This document shows positions 39,801 through 52,549 of a stretch of DNA of 64,000 nucleotides, one piece after another. The notes under the pieces were generated by a model. That model saw only the letters and a list, made by a program, of their open reading frames with translations, did not search any database and was not told the origin of the DNA. Location of the stretch: positions 584,478 through 648,477 of the forward strand of contig SCFE01000089.1 of NCBI GenBank assembly GCA_004352715.1, given 5' to 3'. Every line of letters begins with the position of its first letter. Within the stretch, counting starts at the first letter, position 1. This stretch comes from Hofstenia miamia. Lineage: Eukaryota; Xenacoelomorpha; Acoela. The translations under genes were made by a program, and so were the position numbers.

Positions 39801-42800
39801 GAGCAAATTTATTGCGCAATACATATATGTATATAATCCGCTTTAACTAAAGGATTTTCGGTTAGACAACTCTCATTAACCGCAACCGACTGATAAACAG
39901 AAAATGCTTGAATCTTAACATCTAGTCCATATCAAATATAGGTAATAGAAAATCAATTATTAAAATAATCAATTATTTTACTCATTGAAAAATATGCAAT
40001 AAATATATTTAAAAAAAATACTCTAACAAAAACGAGAGCTAGAATGTCACTTAAATGCTCTGTATTTTGTAGGAAAACGTGGGACTTTTAACTAATACTT
40101 TATATTTATAAATTTGCATAATATAAAAAGTTTCTGTCCAATAATCAAAATGAAAGTTTTCCAACTTCTTAGTTGTCAGAACTTATTTAGAGTTAATTGC
40201 GATCATTTCTTAATTGCATAAACATTTTAGGTCTGACATTTATAATTAAATTTCAGAAGTAAAGTAAATTTCTCATGTTAGCGAACAGAGATAATCTCCG
40301 AGATTGAGATAAATTTTGTTGAGTGTTAATGAGATTAAGAGTGAATTGAAGTTTGTGAATCAAACTCTTAACTGTGATAACAATTCTAATTCCATCAGAA
40401 AGGAATTCCTAATTGATACAATAACATGGATTAGAGGAAAATCAGGCTTCAATTATCAACTCTCACTGTAAACTAAATAGTTCATTTTAAACTATAATGG
40501 CAAAGAAAACTTGCTAAATAAAAGTTATTTATTTTAAATTTATAATTTATAAAATTAAGTTATCGGCAAAATTTCGACAAGAGTATCAACCAACCAATCA
40601 CCAAACTTTAAAATTTCAAAAATCTAGGACTATTTGAAGTAGAGGAAAAATTTTATAAAAGCCTAGCTTTTCATACAGAAATGCTAAAGAAAACTTGATT
40701 TTATTTGATAACTACATGTATTTACCTTCAATGCAAAAAATTCAAATTTGCTATAATTAATTTTTGAGCTAAGATTTTGTGTATTAAGATTTCTAAATAA
40801 TAAAATAATATTTGACGAGGTAACTAACTTTTTTGAGAAATTTTGGAGTGAACTATGTACACATTCCCTCAATATCTGCAAATATTTACAAAAGGTTTTT
40901 GCATTTTAGCTTAAATGTCATGCAATGAGGACGATGCTTATAAACAAATTCCCAAAAGTTCACTTAACATTGCAGGGTGTAAGTATATAACTTTATATAA
41001 TTACAAACAATTCCGGAACATTGGTAAAAACTTCATCACATTAATATATTAATCCTGTGACTAGCTATAAATGTTTGCATATGAAAACAACTCCAATGTG
41101 AAATTTATAGATACCTCATATATGTCTTTAAGTGTGAATGACTTCTTATTGCCACATGCCTTTCTAAGCATTCTATGGAGAGGAGGATGGACTTTAATTG
41201 CCCTTTGATATAGATACGCCAAGCGCGACGAAGTCAAATAGCGTTTGATATCTAAGCCAAATTCCAAAAACAAGCCGATAAATTCAACCTAAAACCAGAA
41301 AAGTTAAATATAACTGAAATTAAATTGCAACCGCTCAAACCTTATTTTCTAATAAAGCTGTAGTCAGAATTGAAAAAATATTGGGTCTAAGATTGATCTC
41401 ACCCCCACGAGCTAAAATCTCTCGCACAACTAAATCACACCTATTCCAAAAGACAGCAAGTTCAACCGGATCACTCCGTCTAGCAGCATTTCCCACTAAT
41501 AATGCGCGCATTATTGCAATATCGAGATGATTAGTTGGGCGATCCACTCGGTAAAAGAATATCAATCTTCGCATTCGTATACATTCCTAAATGAGATTAA
41601 AATTGTGTGAATTTATAGGTGTATTTAACTTTAGAATAAATACCAAATAACTTGGATTCAAGTTGGAACCTGTTGGGGTTAAGCATTTTATCAGCACTAG
41701 TATAAGGTAAATCAAGAATAGGTCTTAAGCCAATGTAAGAAATCTGATATTCTATTTTTAAATTTGTTTGTAACTATGAAAATGACAAATTAAGAAACAG
41801 CTATGAATGATTTATATTAGATAGAGGAAATTATGGAATGAAGCTTAGTTAGTGCGTTTCCTATTAATTCATGAGTTGACACATCAATTGGTAATTGACA
41901 AACACCCATGATTAATGATAAGATAAAACCAATGAAAATTACTCTTAATCAATTCATATCAATACGAATTTCAATAACACGGCATTTACACGCACTAAGC
42001 AATCGATATTGAACAAGGAAACCCCACCATTAGAAGTTGAATTGCAAGTTCAATAAATGGCTGAATTTCTTTATTATGCCAAAATAAATTGTAAAATTAG
42101 TTAGTAATGAAAGTAATTAAATTCATTCGACCAATTCAGCATCGAAACAAACTACATAATTAATAAAACAAATATTCCAGGCCAATGGTCTATAAGGATT
42201 AATTAAGAACTGCCGGCGCAGAAAATTTGGACAAGGTTTGCATTGAACAAAAACATTTTGGTGTTAAATTTGAAAACAAAATACATCACGCATTTTTAAA
42301 CAGTATGCATATTAATTGTAAGAATTAATGCAGCTGTTAAACGTAACCAAATGTGTTTGAGAAAATTAGCTAGAGCATCTGAATTGAGAATGCATTTCTC
42401 ACCAACCAAAATAGGGTTTTCAATTTTAGGTGGTCGTTTTTGTTTGAAGAATAATCTCGTCATTTGGCGAAAATTCCTTATGCAAATTAGTAAATTTAAT
42501 TGAATAGCATTTGGTCCAAACTCAGCCCATATTTATTAAATTTGTATTCACAATGGGCTGGAAAAGCTCACCACAATCTTTGATTTATATGAACTGTTAT
42601 AAATAACACAAGTCTCAATACTTCTGTTCAAAAGACACAATATTTCTGCAATGTTGTAGTTAGAAATCAAAGATTACACATATTATGTAGGTTTACATAA
42701 AAACTACATTTATTTGAAAATAACTGAGAAACTTTCTATTAAATCCTGGAAAATGACTTTGAGGCAAATCACTGGAAGCAAATTGTCATCTAGTATCATT

Positions 42801-45800
42801 AAGCACTAAACACGTCCAAATTTTAAGAGAGTAATTTACGTGATTGCCAAAAGAAATCTAAATGGGGAGTGTAATAAAATCAAAAAATTTCTACTTTCTA
42901 ATTTTGATTAGTGAGAATTGCCATAAATGAATTCATAACGATTCCAAAATTCCGCTAAAGGTTAACACTACAGTGCCGCAGCTAGTTTTAAACTTGGGAT
43001 AACACATCTCGCTAACAGGAGAAATGCCCCAGGCGTAGACAGGAACAAATCGAATCTAATAGTACATTCAGTGCACCGGTTCTTGTTGACGATCCAACCA
43101 GATCCTGTTATGTGTAGATATAGTTTTATGTTGATAAACACCGTCTATAGTCAAAGACTTAGTCTTAGCATGACATTTGAAACCCGAATGGACTATTGAC
43201 AAATTGCAGATGTTTTCGCAGATTCTTTGCAATTAAGATATCGACTTGGAGTGGTAGTGTTCTTTTGTAAGGGGGTTACTCACCACTTACCATCATGTAG
43301 GGTCCCTAGGGTACTATGACATCAATCATTTTAAGCTACATATTTGTCAACTGGGTACAAGATTTGATTTATGTTTGAATTTATGTGAAACTCGCGTTCT
43401 ACAAAGGATTAGTTTATGTACAGGTTTTCAAGATTTTACGTGTTATTGCACTGTAACACATTTTAAATCGAAAACGCAGTAGTATTCAGCACATGTAGTC
43501 CATGAAATTTTTTCAAGTAATTGCTGCGTACAAAGTTGCAAGAGAGCTTGCGCAACCATGTTTATTTTGTTATAATTTATTGGCAATAGATTTCTGCTTC
43601 AAAAGTTATTGAGTGGGGGATTTTAAAATAAAACCATCTCTAACTAACGCAAACCAAAATGTTTAAAAAATTACACAAAATTTTTGAGTTATTACAGATT
43701 TAAAATTGTTGCAAAAATATGAATTCAGTCTAATAAATGATTTTTGCGGTGGGTAAAAAGTCAACTCATATTTAAAAAAATTATGTCGAAGAAAAGAGAT
43801 TTAAAAAACATTTGAAGAAATGAAAAAGACGTCATGAAAATCAGACTTACCTACAAAAATGTGTGTCATTTCTTGAAAGGAGCTTGTCACGACTTTACAT
43901 GACTTTGCATTTTCATCATTATTTATATGAAAAGTAAATATCCTAATAAACAAAACGGTGATAGTAACAAATTACTATACTTTTCCACTTTAAATTAAAA
44001 AGAAATTGCAAAGCCTACGTCTGTGCTTTAGCTACGAAGCTAAAGTTTTTGCAATAAAATCACAATTTGAATACAACCCAAACTATTTGTTTAATTTGCA
44101 ATAACATAGGGGTTGCTAAATAATTTATTCATAAAAACTATTGAATCCCATTGCAGCCACTTTGCCAATTGTCTTAAACATTGTGTTAGAAAACCTGTTT
44201 ACACATATTGCTGTTAATGCTTTGTGATTTTAACTTCATAGCTTTGAGTGAACGCATTAGGCGTTTGATAATTTCAAAAACAAATATAACTATTATAACA
44301 ATAAACACCGACTCCTAAATCTGGTTTAAGATCCACAAATCCAGTGGGCAAACAATAACATGGCGACCTGAATTTTAAATATCAAGTCTTGTTTTGCGTT
44401 CAAAAGCAATGCACTAAAGATCTCTTCCCAAAATCATGGACATGTGAAAAATGAAGGTGAAGGTAAGGACTTCAAGTCCGATATTCTTAAGCAAAATCGA
44501 CGATTAAGAACATACTGTTGATTTATACAAAGCTTTGCATAATCAATGATAATTAGTAAGATTTATTTGGTAGGATATTCTGATTTTGATTTTAAATGTA
44601 ATTTTTTAAAAAGTTTCTACAAACTATAATGACATATGAACTTATAAACGTATATATGATCTTAATAATCAAAATTCGAATTGTGAAATTGTAATCTATG
44701 GATTTCAGATACATAAGGAAGCGGCATGAGTTGTATTATTGCGGGTTGGCAATAGCACTGGGCGTCATAAATCCTAGACAAACGTCGTGCGCAACCGAGA
44801 TTATTAACTTCGGGTCTCACCTTATTAACTCTTCTACACAGTTAATGTAACAAAAAGTGTTCAGTTCGCCTCAACTGCATACCAAAAAAGCCTAGAAGTG
44901 ATAACTGAAACTGAAGGAACAAAATCATAATAGCAACGGAGAAATTTTGAAAGAATGTTTATGTTGCGCCCTTATACATCAGAGGTCCAATGATATAATC
45001 ATGCAATGTAGTATTATGTAATTGTAGTAATGAAACAACATACCTTAACAAATCTTACATGAAGAGCAGCTTCAAAGACTTGGTCAGGAAAAAGTGCTCC
45101 TTTTTCTCGAGGAGCATTTAACAACGCTTCCATTTTGGAGATCAATATGATTTCTTGGTCATTTGAAAGAAGCACATACTTCTTATTCTTTGCAGCCGTT
45201 TTGATAGTTTGACATAAAATATCACACGCACCGCCTGATCCTTCGCATAAAACAATCGGAATGCCTAAAATTCTTTCTAATTAATAAAATCGCTCATTGC
45301 AAAATTAAAAATGTGAAAAAGTTTAATCCACTTAAAATGTTACTTCTTTAAACTATCTAGGCCTGTGAGGCTTAAAAACTTTGAAGTTGAAAGCTATATT
45401 TTCTTCATTTCGAAAGAATAGCATGCAGTGACTGATTCTCTTATAGTTTATATTACCTAAATCCATTGTTACAGGTTCTAGCTAAATTTTTCAGACATTA
45501 ACAATAAGAAACTATTAGGTTTTTGTCATACCAAAACTTCTTATTTTGATTCAATCCCTCAGTTTCGGCACCGACATAATTTCGTATTGGTCTAAACTCC
45601 AATCCCTTCAGCAGAACCCTAATGGTTAGTACAAAAGACCGCCATATATTTGTTTTCTGTTGGATCTCATGACTAATTTCAATTTAAGATTTGAATCCCT
45701 AAAAACGCCTTGTTCTATTTTAAAGGACAAACCATTATCCCACGTTTTTACACAATTTTCTCAAGGCTTTTTAGGAAATTTGGACGTTGTGGGTGAATGT

Positions 45801-46957
45801 ACACCGTGCACCCATCTAATGTTGAAAATTTCTACTGATGTGCATTGCTGTAAAACTGAAGCAAAGCACATAGACCATCACAGTCTCATTGAGGCACAAA
45901 GTCCGCAAGTCCGAGATTTTAAAAAGTCGTCGTCATTTTAAGATTAATACATCTTAGAAATTTTCACCGAAAAACTTATTGTATAAAAGATCGCTGTGAT
46001 GGGATATCACTAACATAAAATTGTATAATTATAGTTTTATGGGCAAAAGCCTGGATTATGAAGAAAAAAAGCAAGAATCATAAATAAACTATATTCGCAA
46101 AATTTAGAATTAATTTAATCAAAGAAGCTTATATTAACTTATTCCTAGTTTAAATCTGACATCCATCCTCAAAATCAGTTCAAGAAACTTCCAAAGTAGA
46201 CATTTTTAGTGCAAGTCAAGCGTTTGTTTGCACATTTTCATAAATTTCAAAATGAAAACGTACTATAAAAAACCAATAAAAAGAATTTCTGAATGAAACT
46301 ATTTTGTTTATAGTAAATGCAAGAGATTTGAAAATAGCGCATAGTATTTAGTGCTATTGTCTAATTCCATATACATGTATGCATATACCATTCTATTTTT
46401 GCAAAATTTTATATCTGAAAAAAAAATGTGAAATCATACGTACTTAAAAACATGTAAATAAGTCTCAAAATTACAAAGCAAGCAGAGTCACAAATATTTG
46501 CTTGACTTGATTTATGAGTTAATTAAGAGTTTGTTATAAATTTAGTACACACTTTAGCACTCTTCACTCAGATAAGACGTAAGTGACAATGACACTAAAG
46601 ACAGATGCTCTTTAAGAAAAAAGTACGCATCAAAAACAATTATTTCTGCGTTTCTGCTAATGAATCATTTTATTGAATTTAAGTAAGAAAAACAATATTA
46701 GTAAATTTTGGTGAAAGCTTTGAATGTATAGTGTTAAAAGTTTTAGTTAAAAAGAGGAGAGTTACAGCTGCTGCTGCTGAGTAAACGATAACTAAATGCT
46801 AGCAGAAAAGTAAACGCTTACATTTACTAAGTAATGAACAGTAACACTGAGTTATGTTTTGTCAGAGTGCTCAAGATTGCTAAACGAAAATTAATTATAT
46901 TTTTTTTAATTATATAATATTTGTTAACGCACTTTCATATATATACATACATATATG

Positions 46958-47019
<62 letters not shown>

Positions 47020-50000
47020 TAAAAAGTTTTTTCATTAGAAATTCAGTTGCTTACTTCGAATGCTCCTGTTTAGTGGGGTCATTAAAAATAATTATATTGA
47101 CATTTACAGTATGTAAAATTGAACAAAAGCATGAATATACCAACGAAATTTTAGAATGCTTGAAAAGATTTGTAACATTTAATCGTTTAACTAAAATGGT
47201 GGGTGAGGTCAACTACATGGAATTGAAATGTAGAGAGCTCCTGGTGGAAGAAAGTTTGCAACATTTAATAAAGATGTGTTAAAAATAACACTGTGCCAAA
47301 AACATTTTTTTTTAGTTGAGAGCTTTTTTTGTTTCTGGTATATTTGATATTGCTAAAAACGAATTTGAGGTCATTTTCACAGTAGAAACCATATCTTAGA
47401 AAGAGAAAATATCATGAAATATGAATTTATGGCCTATATAGATGATTGAATTTAGAAATGGGAAATTGTATTATCGTGTAGATACCAAAAATCCGCAAGT
47501 GACCCTTATAATTGCACACAGACATCTAATTGTATTTTGATTGTAATATCAGCAGATGTTTTCAAATCACTTAGAAAACCATAACGCCAAAATATTGTCT
47601 AAATTCAATCTTTTTCAAATTCCTTTAATCGGGATATTATGAACACACTTAGCTTTTCATCAAACTTTTCTTTAGTGATCAAATAACCAATGAATGGATT
47701 GTTTTCATTGATCTGAACATTCAGAAGATATATTAAGTCGAATTATACTCCCAAAGCGTTCAAGAGAAGTTGATGGCAGGATATATAAGAAAACCTCTTA
47801 TTGATTGATAAAAATAAGAACACTATTGTGGATTCAGGCCAAACATGAAGAAAAGCAATTGGCAAAAGCTGGTGATCTTCAACTAGCCACGATTCTAACA
47901 TAGTTTGGCAGATAGATCCAATATCCTGATAAATCCTAAATTCTGAAAAATATTTAATATGCTTCAACAAATTTTGTTTGCCTTATCACTATATTTCTAA
48001 TGGGTTGATTTTTCATAATATAATATCCACAAATGTAACATAAGCAATCCACACAAGTCTTGAATTTATAAGAAGCCATGATGTTTGCAGAAAAGACGTG
48101 AATGATGTTGTCATAGGCACAGAGCATGGTCGTTGTGTAGTACGCATTTATGTCAATAATATTCTCTCCCTATCTTGATACTCAAGGTTGCTAATCACGA
48201 CAGTGAAACTGAAGTTAAGGAATTACTGTTGGAAATGAGTAGCAGAGAAGGTTACAATTCTACATATAGTCCTAGACATTACCTCAACAATGCAATGCTA
48301 TGTAAGCTTTCTAAAACTTTGAATACAAATTCCTCTAAATCTATGGGTTTTTTTCATCCCAACATTGACTGAAATCAGTGAAAAAAATTAGTCAACTGAA
48401 TTATATGTCACACAGTGTAATTTACAACATATAGAGCACTTGTGGAAACCACCGCACAGAAGTCATATGTGATAACGTAGAGTAAAAGCCATAAATTGGT
48501 AAATGTTATGAAAGACTGCTACAGTCAATTTATCTTTCATCTAGATGAGAATTTCCCCTGATATTAAATTTATCACTTGTCACTTGTTTATACAGTATAT
48601 GGCAATCGTCAAAATTGACAATTATTTTATATATTGTTATATAAATAGTTCCTAAAGTTTAATATTGTTAAGAATACTTCATGCAATTACTAAATATATA
48701 TAAAAATATTACTATCGCTAACAATAAGTCTTTAGCAATTAATGCAAACTAACTTTATCAAAAAATTACTTCATGTCTATCTAATTCCTCTGGATAAGAA
48801 TAAGAATGTAGTTTTTTGTAACTGCTATTTCGCATGAAACCCAAATACGATTTTATTCAATTTTTTGTTCGTTACAGAAAATTCTCTTATCTCTTGAAAT
48901 TTATAATGAAGTTGCTATATGCCAAAAACCAATTTAAATATTTTTACTGACTATTTCTTTTGAAAAATATTTTTCACCTAGGAAATTATAGTTTATTATT
49001 TATCTTTTAAATGAAAAGTTTATTGTTTTACAAATAAAATTTCTTCCTTAGCTAATCAAGTGTGCAGCGCTATCGAGGCATAGCTGGTAGCATTTTCAAT
49101 GCCGTAACCGCTCGCCAATAAATGTTTTACCAGTACGCACCGGTATTCGACATTTTTTACTGGTACCCATCCATAACCGAGAATGAAACTTCCTTTCCTT
49201 CTATTCAACAAATTAAAAATGTTAACAATTCACGTTTATGTGCAAAACTTTTCATCACTATATGCTTATGAAAAAAAACCTTATTCAAAATATACATAAT
49301 GTGGAATGGAAAGATTATCCCTTCCCGTACATCACTAATAGCTGGACAATACCAGAATTGAAGAAAAACTCTTCTAAAAACCAATCAGCAAGAGCAATTA
49401 AAAAACCAGTTTTTTACATTTGGCCAACCTATCGGCATGCTACATAACATAAAAGATTTAAATGAAGGTATAGTTACAGAAAACAGAAAAAGAACTTAAC
49501 TATAAGGAAAAGATCATTAGGAAACTTGTAAAGTTGGGATTAAAAGAAAGATATGTGACAATGTGTATTTAGAGAAATTATAATTGAATTCATTACTCGT
49601 TTGTTTGAAGCTATCAAATGGCAATACGTTTAGAGGTTGTTTTGTCTGAATTTCGACAAGGCTATTTAAGTGTAATTCAATTATATAAAAAGACCTCCGT
49701 ATATTTATTTTATGAGCGGAAGTGCAAAACGCTGGTTACCATTACAATAACAATATTGATATTAGCGCGAATATAAACGTCGGTCACATCAAACACTGCG
49801 TTTTCTCAAACATTTAACATAGACATTATAGTCTGAAATAATACAATTTTATACATTGCCAATTATCCAAACAAAATAATATACAGTTAGACAGGTCGTC
49901 ATTTCAAAGTTCACGGAATGACAAGAAATCCTGAACCTACAAGAATATGACACCGATTTTAAAAATTAGAGTCCAAACTAAATTTATGTTTTTCACTTTG

Positions 50001-52515
50001 CTAGGATTGCCAGATTTCTACCTCAAATTTATTTAAAAAATCACGACGCTTATAAATTGTTCTAAGATTGGACATAAAGCATAGGGATACTAGCACAGTG
50101 GCGCTAAATCAAGGAGTGAATGGAATGCAAAGTAGCTTGTTTGTAAACCAATCATATCTAGTCTACCATCTAAATAACATTAATTCTAGCCTAATAAAAA
50201 AATCTTGCATTTGTTTCTCATATAAATAACTACAAATTTACATAATGCAATATCATATGTTAAGAATGAAAAATTTCTTGATATTTCCACAAATAAGGAT
50301 ATTTAGGCGTCCTCAAGTAATGTTGGCAACCCTATTCTACACGCTCACGTATAAATAATTTATTAAACACAAAAGTTTTCAGGGAGGTGGTAGGGATCGC
50401 CTCCTTGACATCACCGGTATACTCGTACAAACATCATTGATTTATTGACTTTTACCTTAGCTATTACAATTCTTATGTTATATATATATATATTTTATAT
50501 TATATATATATATATATATGTTGCAGTAAGATTGGTATTTTTCTTACCTATTTTCATAAAAACTCTAAAATACCTAGATACTACATGTATTTATTGGAAA
50601 AATACTAAATCTAAAACTAACCCTAACCCCAACTCCTCAAATTTAGTTTTATTATGAAGTTTTTAAGTGAAATAGCACTTTCACAAATCCACTGAAATTT
50701 TAGGGGATTTCACAAAATTCCTAATTACACAATCTTACTGTAACACATGTATATATATNNNNNNNNNNNNNNNNNNNNNNNNNNNNNNNNNNNNNNNNNN
50801 NNNNNNNNNNNNNNNNNNNNNNNNNNNNNNNNNNNNNNNNNNNNNNNNNNNNNNNNNNNNNNNNNNNNNNNNNNNNNNNNNNNNNNNNNNNNNNNNNNNN
50901 NNNNNNNNNNNNNNNNNNNNNNNNNNNNNNNNNNNNNNNNNTATATATATATATATATATATATATAGGTAAGTCGATAGATGTTGTCGCATAGTAAATA
51001 TGATTTTAATTTGCAAAAGTGTCAAATCTTGGATTCTTATTGTTACAAAGATAAAAACTTTTTCAAGAGTTACATCAAATATTGTTTTGGAATAATTGAA
51101 CGCTTTTTGCTCGGAAAAACTCTATTTTGAAAAAATATAGAATGAAAAAATTATTTTGATAGGGTTGAGAAAATGGATATATTTGGTTCTTTGTAACATT
51201 GATTTTTTAAAGATTACAAAGCACGAATACATCTATCTGTATATATGTTTTTGTGACCTTTTAGTTATATTTTCTGAAAGCAATTGTCTTAAAATAATTT
51301 CTGGATTTGGCCTTGTTATTTACTACTAAAGTTGTTCCTAAACTTAGAAGTTTCATAAAAATAACATCGTAATTTGAAAATCCCTCTTTGGTCGACAGAA
51401 CGATTATATAATTAAATGTGACAAACAAAAGCTGGTTAGTGTACAAAAAACTTAACAATCGACAATTAGATCAAAAGAATTACAAAGTGATGATCTTAGT
51501 GCAATTTTGCACATAATTCCACTAAATAATGTAACTGCATCCAAAAACGATTTACATAATTGAATAAAAACAACAAAGAAATCGCTTAACTGAGAACAAA
51601 GTATGGTGTCTTTTATGTCGAGAATTTAAAGATTGATTTACTACAAAGTTGAATCTTCAAACAAATGTTAAAGAGATTCATTATTAGCATAATATATCAC
51701 TTCTTAGAAAAGCACAAACAGCATATATATATATATATATAATATATAGTAGTAACTAAAAGTAATGAAACATTGTGTGGTAAAATAATGAAACAGCAGT
51801 ATTGTGGAGATATGCTGTGTGGGATAATGTCAATTGTACCATTGGTGCGACAACATGTTTTTTATCACAATGCGAGGTTCAAGGTCATAAATTGTTAAAT
51901 TATTTAAATCAAACATGACATCAAAGGTTTGCCTACCCATGCGATGGTGATTAAAAGTATTGAAACCCTAGTTTTTCAATGTCACTTTTCTATTTCATTA
52001 TTCCAGACACAGTTGTTTTCCTTAGTACATTATTACAAAATACACAATTCCTATATCCTAAGTCTGAAAAGGGCGAAATACACATCTGAGAAATTTTGAA
52101 AGCTCATCATCAGCAAGCCCTTGGAAGGCCTTTGATAAGGACAATATCCAGGCTTGTGAATTCTTCAGCGTTCACTGTTAGTCAATTCACTAAACTTTTA
52201 ATGCAGTGGCATCTCCAGGCGTTAAAAATAGAAGTAACTGACCTCTAAATATATCCCTGGAGATTGCTGTTTGTTATTCAGAATGGCTAGGGTCAACCCA
52301 ACTTTCCATGCATACCAATTAATGCAATGATGTGCAAAGGTGGGACATACAGCAAATCATCTGCAAAATAAATTCTACAGAAGCTGGATTTAGTCAGCAG
52401 GGTTACAGCTCAAAATCCAAAAATCACCAGCAAGCAGCAGATGACTGAACTTCGATGGTGTCACTCAAATCAGGGCAAAAGGGACCAAGACTGGGCAAAC
52501 ATTATTTTTAGTGAT

Positions 52516-52549
<34 letters not shown>

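Noticed and set aside
45660-45941. 93-codon plus-strand open frame with several cysteines
   Set aside because: It has no recognised family, no promoter, splice or poly(A) context, and lies in a TRPM intron on the opposite strand. It is too weak to call a gene.
48175-48372. Plus-strand frame beginning MILKVANHDSETEVKELL
   Set aside because: It looks protein-like at its start, but it is short, has no supporting neighbours and no known match. Left unassigned.
50735-51025. Open frames across the run of N
   Set aside because: They exist only because N was translated as X between TA repeats.
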